The translations under genes were made by a program, and so were the position numbers. Of a DNA stretch of 64,000 nucleotides, positions 33,989 through 46,830 are shown in pieces. Source of the DNA: Paragyromitra xinjiangensis (taxonomy: Eukaryota; Ascomycota; Pezizomycetes; Pezizales; Discinaceae); assembly GCA_038503065.1 (NCBI GenBank), contig JBCAMK010000010.1, forward strand, positions 1,860,001-1,924,000, read 5' to 3'. The notes below the pieces were generated by a model. That model searched no databases, had not been told where the DNA came from, and saw only the letters and a program-made list of their open reading frames with translations. Each line of letters starts with the position of its first letter. Position 1 is the first letter of the stretch.

Positions 33989-35171
33989 ATTATATTTTAT
34001 TGCTTTTGGATGGGGTTTTTTCATCTTTTCTTGTATAGATATAACTTTTATTACTGGCTGTAGACACGGTGCCATGAGCAGGGAGAGATAAGGGAAAAAA
34101 TGGATATTTAATGTATTTTTTTTTGCTTTATGGCGCGGTGCGGGTTGGGAGCGGGTCGGGTAGGCAATGATGTGGAATTTTGAGGATCTGTAATGTTTGT
34201 TTTTCCGATGCGGTAGTACCTCTTCCTATCATGTTTGGCCGGTGGTTAGAAAAATAGAATCAATGAGTCCAGCAATCTTTTTTCTGTGTTGCCCATGAAG
34301 GTGGTTAGAAAGCCATAGGCAGTAGGGGATGGGAACGAGCCTAGTTCTAGAGGTGCTCCTAGTTGGTTCAAAGTACCACGTGAACCCCTGACCTAGGCTA
34401 TCCATGGTAGGCGGCTGCGGTTGCGCTTAAGAGACTAGCCCTAACCCGCTAGCCTATCCGTCCTATTCAATGGTCCATAGAATGGGTATTGCGGTTCTTA
34501 GACCCGTTAAATAGGGCTCTCGTTTCTGTCCTTTCTTTCCTTTCCTCATTCTTCAGTGATACCCCCACTTTTTTCTTGGCATTGACGAGGATATCTAAAA
34601 TTATCGGACAGAAATCTAATCTATTTCCGCTACTTTTAATTACTTCCCAAGGTTCGATTTCAAGATTGAAGTTAAGGTAGGTTATCGGGCCTCCATGGGG
34701 ACTAAAGGTAGGATGGTACCCCTGTCATTCTTACTGCTCTGCCTCGCTGGTTTAAGGACGAACTCTTCCAGGTTACGAAGATATTGATTCTATACTGGCA
34801 CAACTATCTCGCTTCAGTTCCCTGGGTATTGGGGTGTGTGTGTGGATGCCTGGTAGTCAAATCATATTAGATCACTCGGTATCATCACTCCGTTAACGGG
34901 AACAGATCGGTACGAACATGTTAGCTTTACTTGAGAAGTTCTTTTGAGGTGGGCTCGTCCCTATCCCCTACTTTCTTGACTGCTGCGCACAGTAGAGGCG
35001 CTTGGGGCACGGGGGTAGGTATTTGGGTTTGATGGGAGGCATTCGGAGTTTGGTGGCAGGCGAGTAACCTTCGATGGTATGGGGCTGGTCATGAGACTAC
35101 CTGAGGGCTCCTTGGACCCCTTTAAGGGTCTTAATGTTACTCTCGGTTCATCTCTTAAGCTCTCTTAGAGG
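33989..35171. other. Intergenic region, possibly decayed mobile DNA
   Basis: No intact frame. It lies directly before the helicase relic and could be its degraded 5' part, but I could not align it by eye. Confidence 0.45.
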
Positions 35172-35812
35172 CGGGCGTTGCGTGTCGAGTGGGGTCACAC
35201 CTCCAACGCTATATCACAATGCCGAAAAACTAAGTCACGGCTGATATAAGAGCGTAACTTCCACTTCTACGTTCACCTTCCGAATCTTCACTGGATAACC
35301 TGGGGATACGTCCTCCTTCGGGCAACCGCACAATCAGAGTAGTGTCCTAGTAGGAGCACTGCATGACAAGAACGTCACTCTCAAATTAGCGGAATAAGAG
35401 TTAGCTTTGGCTGTAGTCCTTGAAGGAGCTACTCCTTTGGTATATATATTGCCAATCGGAGTGGGAGGTCTTAACTTCCTTGGCCTAGCATTGATCTAAG
35501 GATCGGGGGTGACCTTGGTGATCACTCTGCTCCTGCGTTATTAGCCGACTTGTGTCGCTGAGCAAAAGATGTAAGATCACCATAAATGCCCTTGGTAGTA
35601 CGTCTCTTGCTAAATTAACCTAGGCCGGTATCTTATACCAATGCTGGAGTGAGAAAGAGGCAGACGCAAATCATGTTCTAGCAACGGTTGATTCTGCAGC
35701 AACCGAGCGGTTTCAAGAATATGCCAAGGATTTGAAGAAGAGGAGGAAGTTGGGTCGCATTGTTATAGACGAGGCTGATGTGCAGAGAGTTCATATATTT
35801 TCTCTACTATAG
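35172..35812 (+). pseudogene. Decayed telomere-linked-type (TLH) RecQ helicase fragment
   Basis: A broken reading of a fungal TLH-like helicase. From ~35350 one frame gives LVGALHDKNVTLKLAE, a stop, then ELALAVVLEGATPLVYILPI and GVGGLNFLGLALI, a stop, then GSGVTLVITLLL. This corresponds to the Walker A region, but PTGxGKS has become PIGVGGLN. After more stops, ~35630-35811 gives LYQCWSEKEADANHVLATVD ... KLGRIVIDEADV, which matches the motif II region (IVIDEAH). An upstream VEWGHTSNAI near 35183 may match the GHS...YAR block that precedes the helicase in this family. At least four in-frame stops and the lost Walker lysine show it is inactive. The link to TLH helicases is from motif memory, without alignment. 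Confidence 0.6.
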
Positions 35813-37354
35813 ACTATGGAGTCACTCTGTCCGGGAGTGAAAGCTATGGGCTCAGAGGGCATATTGAACTACGGCCCTGAATTATCGATTGGGCCGATTC
35901 ATGGTTAGAGACTGTTGGGTTTGTATGCTGGGTTTCATGATGTGGGAGTTGAGAGTATGGACATACGTTTGGACCTGTGGCGCCGTGGGAGGCTGGCCAG
36001 GGGATGTTTGTGGTGACTAGTTGCTGCTTTGGACATTCGATCCCAGAAGAGGTGTAATGTCTGGTGGAGTTAGATGGGTGGAGCGATATGTTGGGGTATA
36101 ACATGGGTTTTTGATCTAATATGGTTGGTCTGGGCTGGATGGGGACGGACGTGTTTGGTTGACTGTTTAGTGGGCTGTTTTGGCATTCGTGTGGCGGCTT
36201 CTCCGTGTGTATAGTGGTATTTCGTATGGGCTAGAGGTCTATAGTCTTCTGTCTTTCTGTCTATTTTTCGGTTGGTGTTATATCTGGTTACACATTCTTG
36301 AGCTTTTTTGAATAACTTGGTTGTGTGTAGGTGGTGATTGAAACAGTAGTGTAGGCGTTTGCTAGTGGCTAACCATGGCTGAAGTCACAAATTCGCGCCT
36401 TCAGCTTAAGTCATCCTAGGAATGAACGGTAACCTAGAAAAGTAAGGTTTTGCCACTTAACCACCCTCAGGTCGTTTCAGCCGCTATATCCTCTACGCGC
36501 ACCAACACTAACGGCTAAGGTTCGGACTCCTCTACCTTAGAAGATATTAAGAGAGAGTTGTGGGTGTGGTGGTTGGTATGATTGATTCATTAAGTACTGA
36601 GTGGGGTGGTGGGTTCTACTTTAAGAATTTTGCTTCATCCTTTAGTGAATATGATGGCTTCTAGGTGGCTTGCGTATACAATCATCATCGAGATTAAGAT
36701 TCCTGTATCACTTGTTTATATTTCTTCCAATCCTTGGTGTTGATATCCCAATCATTATAGATCACTCGTCAATGCGATGTGAATCGGGTGTTGCAACCCC
36801 TCTGCACTAACGACCAGACTATTGGAATGCTCCTACAAGACGAAGTGTATTCTTTTCGTCACACATAACAGAGCCCTGGAATCTATAACATACGCAAAAT
36901 ACTATCAGACACGACATTATGATCTTCAGCTAGATCAATCCCGTAGTAATAACCTGGGAAAACTAGTGGCTGCTTGATTCCGCCCTGTTTGGGGTTTGTA
37001 TTAGCGGATATAAACTCGGTAGATCGGAAGAGCATACCACTTCTGTAGCAAAGTATTGTAGGGGCTCTAATGCGGGGTAGTGAGAATGTAGTGTCAAGCC
37101 ACGGTTTTGAAGAAGCGTTTCGAGATACTCCCGTTTATAAAAACAGCCCTCGTTCGCAACGTGCCAGCTAAAAAAAAGAAGTTAAAGGCTATGAACAATT
37201 ACAAGTGCTAGAGTGTCTTATCAAAAGTTGAGTACGTTGCTACTCTATAATTCTCGCTAACACTTATACACAAACCGCCAGAATTATAAAGCACGATTCT
37301 ATGGCAGGCCAGGAAATTTATAGAGAGTCAATCATTTCCCCTCTTCCACCTACA
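35813..37354. other. Intergenic region downstream of RecQ
   Basis: No gene supported. It may include the eroded 3' part of the helicase relic. The minus-strand frame at 35844-36104 has no domain. Confidence 0.5.
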
Positions 37355-40300
37355 CTAATCATAGCTTACCCCGGCGGGGTCAATGTAATCGCCGTCCATG
37401 TAATCGTCGCCATACTCATCCTCGTACCCATAGCCCATCTCCGCGTTTTCATCAAATTCGACTCCATCTCCGTAATCATCCTTATCCACATCAAGCATCC
37501 CAGAGAACTTATAGACGAGGTCCTAGAATCCACCAACACAAGAGCATCGGTTAGCACGCGTAACAAACAGTAGGATAAAAGCAAAAGCAACGCTGCGGTG
37601 AAGCCTAGGCACCACTAAACACAAAAACCTCGGGGAGAACAGAACTACACACATCGAAATCACAATCTGCCATACTCCCAAGTATCTTACGATCCGACCC
37701 AGCTATAGTTATATCCGTCTTAGAACTCTTGATTCCATACGCGACTTTCGCCAGCAGCTCCGGATCGTCACTATCAGGGCACGCCGCCAACACCGCATCG
37801 ATGCGTTTCCGATCCGCATACGACTTCACCCTCCTCTTAAAAACCAGCCTCTGCTTCGTAAGACACCACTGACACTTCCCACAACCCTTCTTCGGGACCG
37901 CGCCCACATCTCCAAAATGCTCTGCAAGCCCACGAGCGAAACAAGAAGCACTTGTAAAAAGTTCAATAACCTTCCCACTCCGCCTCACCGCCTCCGCCTT
38001 CTGCGCCCTCATTTGATCATGTGCCATATCGATAAGCTCCTTTATCTCCTTTGGATCTTCAGGGAATGATCTAAGCATACGGTACCGTGATATAACACCA
38101 TTGGATCGCAGCTCGATGATACGTTTCCGGTCCCATTCTTCGAGTTTTTGGACGACTAGCTCTCGCCTGATATCAAGGTCGTCGGCTACACTGTTGACGT
38201 CTATGGATTTCTTCTTCTTGTTTCCGAAAGAGGAAGTAATGATCGCTTGGGCTATACTAGAGTCGTCGTGTTTGACCTTGCGGCTGAAGTTTTTTAGGGG
38301 CTTGTATACACAGTTGGAGAATCTGGATGATATCGCTCGGAGAAGTCCGAAGTGGAGTTCTAGTTTAGCATAGAGTACGCTTAAAGTGGTTTCCTGTTCG
38401 TTCCGTTAGTTTATTTGTATATCAAACTCGGGTTGGGATGGTCCTTACCTGGATTTCCCAATTCTTACTCTGGGCTAGTAGGTTCAACTCGATGATATCT
38501 CCAGCTTCCGCTGTCTCGTACTTTTTGAACAGTCCTCGAAGAAGCCCACGAACGTGCTTCTTATTCGGCATATTGGCTCGTTGGAAATATTCTTGGGCTC
38601 TTAAATCCGAGGGACAGAGGAAAAGCATACACTTGCTCTTTTCCCCGTCTCTGCCAGCACGACCGATCTCCTGGCTGTACGTCCAAGTAAGCACATAAAC
38701 GACAAAAAACAGCCCCAAGGAGCAATCAAGCGGTTAGTCGATTCGCTACATACCTATATCCCTCCAAACTACGGGGGTAATCATAATGAATAACATTCCT
38801 GATATCAGGTTTATTTATCCCCAATCCAAACGCGATCGTTGCCACAATCTTTATCCAGATATAAGCCATCTACTCATGCCACTCAAGGATGGGGGATTAC
38901 CGTGATGTCTTTCCCCTTCATGAACTTCTCTTGTATATTTGATCTTACGGATGGAGACATACCAGCATGGTAAGGTAATGCCTGGAAGCCGTCGTCGGCT
39001 AGCTGTTGGGCAACGTCTTCGGCTTGCTATGTTAGCGTGAGATCAGCATAAAGATTACTCTACGCATGTTTGTTGGAACCCAAGGTTGTCATTTAAAGGA
39101 TAGATGGTTTTACCACTCGATATGTAACGTAGACAATCGATGCACCCCGGTTCTCAGCTAGGAATTCTTTTAGGTAGTCTATCTTATCCCAGCCACTTGT
39201 GAAAGATTCAGCCAACAAGTGGAGACTAATCACACGTCAGCAAAGAGACGAAACCCCAAACATCGAAACGCGAGTAGCTCACTTCGGTCTGTAAGTAGTA
39301 GCTCTAAACAACCCATCCTCCGGTATTCCAAAAGCGGAACAAATAGCGGTAGAAGCTTCCGGGGTAGCCTTAATGATCCCCAAGTCAGTGGCCGAACATA
39401 CGACCCAGTTCAAGTGTAATGTCAAAATAAGTGACTACCTGATTCTATGGAAGAACTCACAGTAGCGGTTAAGCACAGAACCCTTTCTGCTTCGATTTCT
39501 TTGACAAATCGTGCAACTATGAACTTACAGATATTAGATCAGACTTAAAGCCGAAGTACTCTAGATGGGTGCAAAACCCTTAAGATATTCAGGCCTGAAC
39601 GATTCGCCCCATTCAAAGACACAATGGGCTTCATCCACAGCAATCATACGGATACGGGTATTTTGGATTGCGTCGATCAAAAGCTCGCTGTTAAGACGTT
39701 CCGGAGAACAGTAGCTGTATCCACTCGTCAAAACAGGATCAAGCTGAAACAGTGAGGAGCCAACTCACAGCAACTTCAACTCGTTACTCCTGAGGAGATC
39801 GTAGACTTCACGAACAGACTCTTGAGTCTTCGAAGAATCAATAGTCGCAGCCTTAATCCCCCTCGCCACAAGATCTTCCGTCTGATCCTACACCAAAAAT
39901 CAATACCCCCACATCACGAGCTCCCTGAACGGGAGGCCAAACCTTCATCAATGCAATCAACGGACTGATAACCAATGTTATCCCAGGTTCTACAGGATTC
40001 CCTATCTCTTCGTCCCATTGATCAAACGCCAGTGCTGGGATTTGATAAAGTAAACTCTTGCCAGATCCAGTTGGAAAGACTACAGCAGCACTACCCCCAG
40101 CTATCAGCCGAGAAACAACCGCTTCCTGATCAAGACGGAACTTTGAATGTCCCCATTGATCTCTCAATATCTTTCTCGCAAGACTAGCCGCAGCAGGATA
40201 CTGCCAGTTCGGCGACTTAAGGCGACGGCCAGGTTTGAGTTTAGTGTTGCTGATCTGGCTGGGGGCCCCTGGCACCCCGAGCGAGGGCGGTCCATAGTCC

Positions 40301-40592
40301 TGTTCTTGTAAGGTAGATGCTTTGAGCGAAAACCTGGGGATATTTACTTCTAATATTGATGCAGCTTCCTCAGTCTGCAGCAAGCTGGGGTAACTCGTTG
40401 AAAATCCTACACTGTGCCGTACACGATAAAGAGTCTATGGGGTTAGGGTTAGGAAGGTTTCACGGTCTACCCCACACGGATGTGGCTAACCTTTGCGAGC
40501 ACAAAGTCAATCTCGGGATTGCAAGGGGAGTGCCCCGCAAGCCGGGCTGATTTCCCGATACATCGCGCCGTCGAGAGCAGAGAAAACGCCAT
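37355..40592 (-). CDS. RecQ-family DNA helicase, possibly mitochondrial
   Basis: Twelve exons: 40592-40491, 40434-39943, 39887-39769, 39714-39578, 39516-39461, 39368-39283, 39225-39114, 39026-38901, 38848-38754, 38674-38449, 38393-37629 and 37522-37355. They encode 827 residues. Helicase motifs: Walker A FPTGSGKS (~154-161), motif [20 protein letters not shown] (~264), motif III LCLTATATP, then VYVTYR, FHAGM-like [26 protein letters not shown] and [10 protein letters not shown] (~443-452). A RecQ-type zinc site is present (C668, C688, C691, C694: CGKCQWC). The C-terminus is acidic. The N-terminus [20 protein letters not shown] has no acidic residue and is Arg/Lys/Ser-rich, like a mitochondrial presequence. 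RecQ enzymes unwind DNA 3' to 5' in repair. All splice junctions restore conserved residues, so the gene looks functional. Confidence 0.9.
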
Positions 40593-43318
40593 CTAGGTGT
40601 TCCCCGCAGATTGTCCTCGGGAGGTATCGCGATATGTCGAAGGCATGCGGCCCTGAAACCGTTGAACCGGAGAGTGGGAGGATGGAAGAGTGGCGGTAGA
40701 TGCTGTCAGAGGGGCATGCTACGCTGCAACCGCCACAAAATGGGGCTAGCGGAGGCTTTGGATGGTTCTTTTCTAACCGCCAAGCGCGGGCAGAAATATA
40801 AAAGCCCAATCTTGATTATCGCAAACACGGATAGGCTTGCCGAGAAGCAGTTGAAGCTTTTTAATCTCTTTTACTTTATGGAAGTTGTGAAATCTGATGC
40901 CGACAACGGGATGACCATCTCAAGCTCCGAAGGATCAGCAGCGGCCAACAAGGTCAAGCTTCACCGCAACTATCCATATCCATGATCCAACTTTAATCTC
41001 CACACGGCAAGTTTAGGAAGACGAATGTGAGATCATGGTACATGTAGTTTACATGTACCGTGAATTTCTGGTTCCCTGTTCCTCCTTCGAGCAGCTCTCA
41101 ACAAGGGATCATTTCCGAAGCAGATCGCTCGAATTCATCCTCCGTCACAAACCAACAGCTACAGCCATAACAATACAGAGACCTTTGAGAGATAAGTCCC
41201 CTATTTCTAGCCAGTGAACCGGGGAATAGGCACCTAGTATGAGAAACGTCAGACTAAGTTCGTGAATGCTAGGACTACCAACAAAACACCACGATAAAGT
41301 GGTCTCATGAGTAGGGTCCTCCCTCCTTCTCACTCGTAAGCCCAATATCGACAAACTCTATAACCATATTAAAAAAGCAAATATCAATTTATAAACTTTA
41401 GGTGAGCAAGAAGACGAAAAGGAAAATGACAGTGAGGGTAACAAAGCACATATCAATAAGACCAGATAAAGTGGCGAGAAAATGATTTCCGATGAATGAC
41501 GACAGTGGGGGTCAGATATCTATTTAACCATAGAGTAGGCACGCCGTGTCGGGCCTACGCGCGGGGTATGTCGAGCCATACCGAATGACATCTCATGATC
41601 CAGCTTGTGCATGTATCCAGTACGTATTGATTGATTGACTGATTCTATCCAGTACAGGTCTAATAATAAACTGTGAGTGGGATGATCTAAGTCTCCTGAT
41701 TCAGTGAGAGCTGGTTACATCTCAATATGGTTATGGGCCCGAGTCGGACACGCTGAATCCGAGAACCGCTCTGCTATCTTCCCCCCCCCCCCGATGCTCA
41801 ACCATGGGAGATAGGACGGGCTATACTCTATCCTTCTGGGCTGGCAAACTTTAATAATATAGCAGTCTAGACTCCCGTCCCTTCGGTAGAAATTTCTTGT
41901 CCGCCCCACACTCTTCTCACGTGCACAGCTCCGACAAATATATCTAGTCATCAATTTATTTATCTCTCCGCGCGTGCATTGCATCCTGCAATCCCACAAC
42001 TTCTAGCCTTGGGTAATACCACAACAAATATGCGGGGAAGCCCATGAATGCTTGTCCACTCCTTAGGCCATCTAATTTTTTTGCTTCTTCGATTGTCCAA
42101 ACCGATCTTTACTGCTTTCGAGGGTTTGGGTGTTACATGAAGCGAACGCAAATACGAAAAGTGAAGTCATATCATTGCACAGGCCATTACACCACAGACA
42201 CCCCGCACTTTTAGAAATCTATTCGAAACGCGCCTTTCACCGACCGGAACATTTATGCCCATGTATCCAACCCTAAATTATAACGACCTCACAGGATACC
42301 TGGATTTTCCCCACCTCCTGGCTTAATATATAGTTTCTTTGCCAGCCACGACATGCAAAGTTGATCCGGAGTTCGTAGACGGTTACGCCGCAGACGTTTC
42401 AACGGGATTACTTCGGCCGTGGGGAAAAGCAAGCTAAGCTAACTTAAAATACCTCCTGGCTTCACCAATATCCGGAATAACTCCCCCTACTCTCCGCGAA
42501 TCTCCGCACGCAGGGTTATTTCCTTGTTGATGGCCCTTGGGGGCGAAAGTTCATCTCATCTTTAGGGCTGGATGGAATCTGATATTGTTGGGTAGGTGTT
42601 TTCAGACCAACTGACATCAGTAGAGAGGAATTAGATTGTTACAATCGTGAAAACACTCCAACCCTTATTACATAGATTATTATTGAGCCAGCCGTTTCGG
42701 GGCAACAATATGGTAACCCAAGTACAATAGCCGACAGGGCTAGGCGAAATTTATTAGGTATCAATATCGAGAAAGGCTCGACAGTGAATATCACAATGAT
42801 TTCTGCCCCTGGTGATGTCAATATGGGCAAGTATTCCATCTAGGTTGCGGTCCGAGGTCTCCTCCAGGGCAATATTAAGATGCTGTTCGGTTGCGGAAAA
42901 ACGTTTGCTATCCGCTTAATTTATCCATATTAAGGAACGTCTGTACAGGCCGACTTTGTTGACCCGTCGGATCCAAGGCCCGACGAACATGGATTGTGAG
43001 TGAGTGTTAATTTATCCGTCCCGGTTCAGCGTCACGTCCCTGGGAAAATAAGCTCAATGTGCTGGGGATCACCCGCGGAATTGTAGATTTTCGGAGCTTT
43101 TCTATACGAACTCCACGGTTTGGCGGTTGAGAGCGATGAAACCGGTGGGCGTCGTTTTGGATCGTTATTTTAGCTGGATTTATTCTAGTGTTATAATACA
43201 CTTATAGCAATAGTATCGAATATATAAAGGGTACTTGGAGCCTCTTAGGTTTCAATCCACTCGATCAGTTGGTTGTGAGCTTTGGCCTGTTCAATTGGAC
43301 TCTTCACCTTCTGCAAAT
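40593..43318. other. Gene-poor stretch between RecQ and the CBM1 gene
   Basis: No gene supported. The plus-strand frame at 40611-40985 overlaps the promoter side of RecQ and has no domain. A 12-nt poly-C run is at ~41781-41792. Confidence 0.55.
43221..43229 (+). promoter_or_regulatory. TATA box of the CBM1 gene
   Basis: TATATAAAG ~90-98 bp before the ATG, as in many regulated secreted-enzyme genes of fungi. Confidence 0.6.
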
Positions 43319-44311
43319 ATGTTGGCCCTCGATTTCTCCTCGTTGACTTTTATTGCTTTGGCAATTATCGGTGGCGTTTCCGCCCAGACTGCTAGCGGTT
43401 ACCAACAGGTTTGTCTTTTACCGAATGCCCTCCACATATCATAGCGATATATATTAACAATATTACCTACCTAGTGTGGAGGCATCAACTTCTCTGGACC
43501 AACTGTTTGCGTGAGTGGATGGCACTGTGAGAAACTCAACGACTACTACTCCCAATGTCTCCCTGGAGGTGCCAGTGGCAGCAGCATAGCAACAACTCCG
43601 ACTCCTACCCCTTCCAGCTCTAGATCCTCTACTACTACTCCTACTGGCACTGGCCCAACAAGCAGTGGCCCAGTCGCCACCGGGACAGGTCCTGGCTCCA
43701 CTCTTCAGCCAAACTACTACTGGATCCGTGCGGTTGCTGACCCGAACTTCCATAAGTATTTGCAATCCTCCACCCCTCGTATGAAAGCCAACCTACTACA
43801 ACACCCCACACAACCCAAAACACCACTAACACCCTCCAGGCACGGCTTCTGATGCAGTCCTCAACGACGCATCCACAGCTGGACAGTTCAACATCGTAAG
43901 CGGTCAACTAGTTCAGTTGATCAACACCAGTGGTACGCTTCTCTATGCACATGTTACTGTACAAGCGGATTCTACCGTGAATCGGCTCTTGGTTACTTGG
44001 GGAACGACACCCGATACTTACGGAACGTTTGCTTTTCAAGGTTCGTTATGGACAGCATTATAGGCTCCGGCTCCAGCTGACCAAGAAGGTGACACCGTGA
44101 CTTGGTCTACTTCGTCGATCACGAGACAGAATACAGCTGCGTTTTTAGTCTGTGAGAATCAGAGGCTCTATATTAATTTGGGAGCGTATGCATATATGAC
44201 GCCGGCTGGCTGCTCTGATCAGACGGTATGTAGTCTTGGGTGTCCTGACTGGGAATGGTACTGACGGGTTGATAGATCCATTACTATAACGGAGCTACTG
44301 CAGTTGTGTAA
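43319..44311 (+). CDS. Secreted CBM1 cellulose-binding protein
   Basis: Exons 43319-43408, 43475-43778, 43840-44040, 44089-44225 and 44276-44311 give 255 residues. There is a signal peptide ([14 protein letters not shown], cleavage near residue 22). A CBM1 follows at ~25-58 with four Cys (31, 42, 48, 58) and binding-face Tyr28 and Tyr54/55 ([20 protein letters not shown]). Next is a Ser/Thr/Pro linker. The ~150-residue C-terminal domain begins [17 protein letters not shown] and includes [28 protein letters not shown] and [19 protein letters not shown] know this C-terminal domain only as an uncharacterised partner of CBM1 in ascomycetes and see no catalytic motif. It probably binds cellulose in the secretome; whether it is an enzyme is open. 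Confidence 0.9.
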
Positions 44312-46830
44312 CTTGGTTGGAATAGTATCACGAGCTGGTAAAGAGGTCTTCGAGATGTATTTAACTGGGTTTTTTCTCTGGGTAGAACCAGGACATGCAG
44401 TACAACCTGTGGCAATGTAATAGTTGATATATCAGATGCAAGCTCTACTGCTTCTACTGTGCACCTTCCCGTAGCTTCATGGAGCAAATTGCCATCAAAA
44501 AATCCCGATATCGGGTCACAGCTTTGACTTGCTTCTTGTTTATTCCACTTTCCAAGCCCTCTTAGATGATAAACCTCAGATATTTATGCCCAGGCCGCAT
44601 AAAATAAAAAAACACATCCTACCTTTTTCTAAGCACAGCAGCTCACTCGGTTCTTCACAATTGCCCTCGTTAACAAGAAGTGATGATATCCAGTCGTTTA
44701 CTCACTTACTTAACGACAGTAAACTCCCCTATTTATAGCACCTACCAATAGAAAATTAGACCTTTATATTTAACACCGCGTACCAGTAAGCACTAATCTA
44801 CCACAAAGAGCGAGAGCAAATGAACTCAACAGAACCAAAACAATCCCGAACAGGGCAAAAAGACCCGGAAGAATCAATCAAAAAAACTATATCCCAATAA
44901 CACTTGCCAATGCTAAAACCTAACCCTGGCGTGTAGAAACATCTATGATAATCCAATCCCGTGTATTATTTAGTGTTATCCAGTTGCAATAGATGAAATC
45001 ATGTCACTTCATCTGAGGTGATTATTCACGCCACAGCGGTGGCCACGGCTAAGCGGAAAACTTTCAGTTAGCTATGGATATCCAATCCCCGCCAACTAAT
45101 TATCGGGAATCACGCTGCTACAGCTAATTTAATTTGCCCCCAGTCATAGTAAAACTCCGCTCACGACTAGAATAAGGATATATCGACATTCTATTTCTAG
45201 AGACCCTGTAGAGTACATGTGCGAACACATCGAGATCTACTCTTGAGTATCGACTACGTATACAAGAGACCAAAATAAATATGCCCAACAAAGCGCCCCA
45301 CTTACGTACTTCCAGATCCTACGGAATCCACACTTTGACAACCTTCCAGCGAAACCAACTTAGCCACGCTTCATAGCCACTCACTCGTTTCAAAAAAAAC
45401 ACCTCACCCAACCCATCCCCAAGCATAAAGCTATTTTTACAGCCCTAAGGCCGGACTACGAGGCGAGCAGGAACCTACGCAGAAAACAAGTCGCAAAGAA
45501 GCCCACCCGAGAGGTTCCACTGCAGTTAAATGAGATGAGCTAATCTCCGACCGCATTGCTCAAAGATACCCAAATCAGGTTATCCAAGTCTGCGAGGGCT
45601 AATTGGTTCTAGGCTCTCTGCCTGGGTTGGTCGGAAATCGAATGTTGAGTATATGAGGGGGAAAAAAACATGTGAATATGTAGTCGCCCCTGGTTAGTGC
45701 AGAACTTTTGGGTGCTTGCCAAGATGGGTTTGCAATTCCCATGTGCGTGCGTTTATATGTGCAGCGTAAAGGTGGATTTCAACTTCTCCATATACGGAAA
45801 TCAGAATAGTAATCACTGTTGATCATTGAGGCTACATAATGTTTAGATCCTCCTGCAGGTCTACTCAATTCTTCTCATTCGATATCAGATTCCCCAACGT
45901 GTACCTATTTCATTACCTCTTTTTCATTAGGTTACTATAAATAAAATTGCTTTCAGCCAACTCAATGGCTGTAGGCCAGAAATTCACTGGATAGAATCTA
46001 CCAGGCACCCTACACGTACACACCATATGCATGGTTCAAACCCAGAAACTAGTATCGCGCTTATGATTGCAAACAAACGCTTCATAACATTCCTAAGAAG
46101 ATACCTTTGAGACGAGATAGACCAAGATCTCGTATTATCTTACCTCTCCTAGTCACCAGATAGGCCTTGCCGTTATTCAACCAGCCCGTCTCGATGTAGT
46201 ACCTAAATTGCTCACAATTCATGTACTTCTCCAGGCGCTGATGTCGGTAAACACCCCGACCCTAGCTATATGTATCTCTAGCTATAGCCGCGACTCAGCA
46301 GATTTTATAACTTCCCCTTGACGAGTTGCACTTACCCAGCGCACCTCTTACTATCAATTGATCTCTATGTATTTTAATTACGCGAGTACCCGGGCCGATC
46401 AGGCTCCACAGTTTAACAGAAACATTACTCTTAGCGTTCTCTGCTGTGACCGGTTCATTAGGTTGATCAAGCCTACCCGTTTCTGCTCAATCTCCGGACT
46501 AGAGCAACCCACGGACTACTAACCGAAGGGATAATACCCCGGAATTATCCCCTGGTACCTGCTTAACCACTATCGATACCAAAGTCCCAAGATTTACATT
46601 CTGCGCGGGGTAAAGCCTATCACTACCTTCAACGGATTTTTTAACACCGAAAAGTACAAGGAGTTTCTATACCCGTAGTCGTTGCCAACTACCGTTTTTA
46701 CCGTCGCGATTAGCCCCCAATACTAGGTCGTGGGATTCAACTTCCGGGATTCTAATGGGGCGCCTTAAATAGCTTGCTGTTAGCCATTGGAGATGATTTC
46801 TCTACCAGTCTTTTTGGGATACTCGTCAAA
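44312..46830. other. Gene-poor stretch upstream of the alpha-galactosidase gene
   Basis: No intact gene. A conserved-looking but interrupted reading at 46532-46740 is reported as a finding. The rest is AT-rich without supportable features. Confidence 0.5.

Noticed and set aside
40439..40453. TTAGGGTTAGG-like telomeric string
   Set aside because: It lies inside a 56-bp intron of the RecQ gene, where the opposite strand (CTAACCCTAACC) serves as a branch-site region. Two units are too few for a telomeric array.
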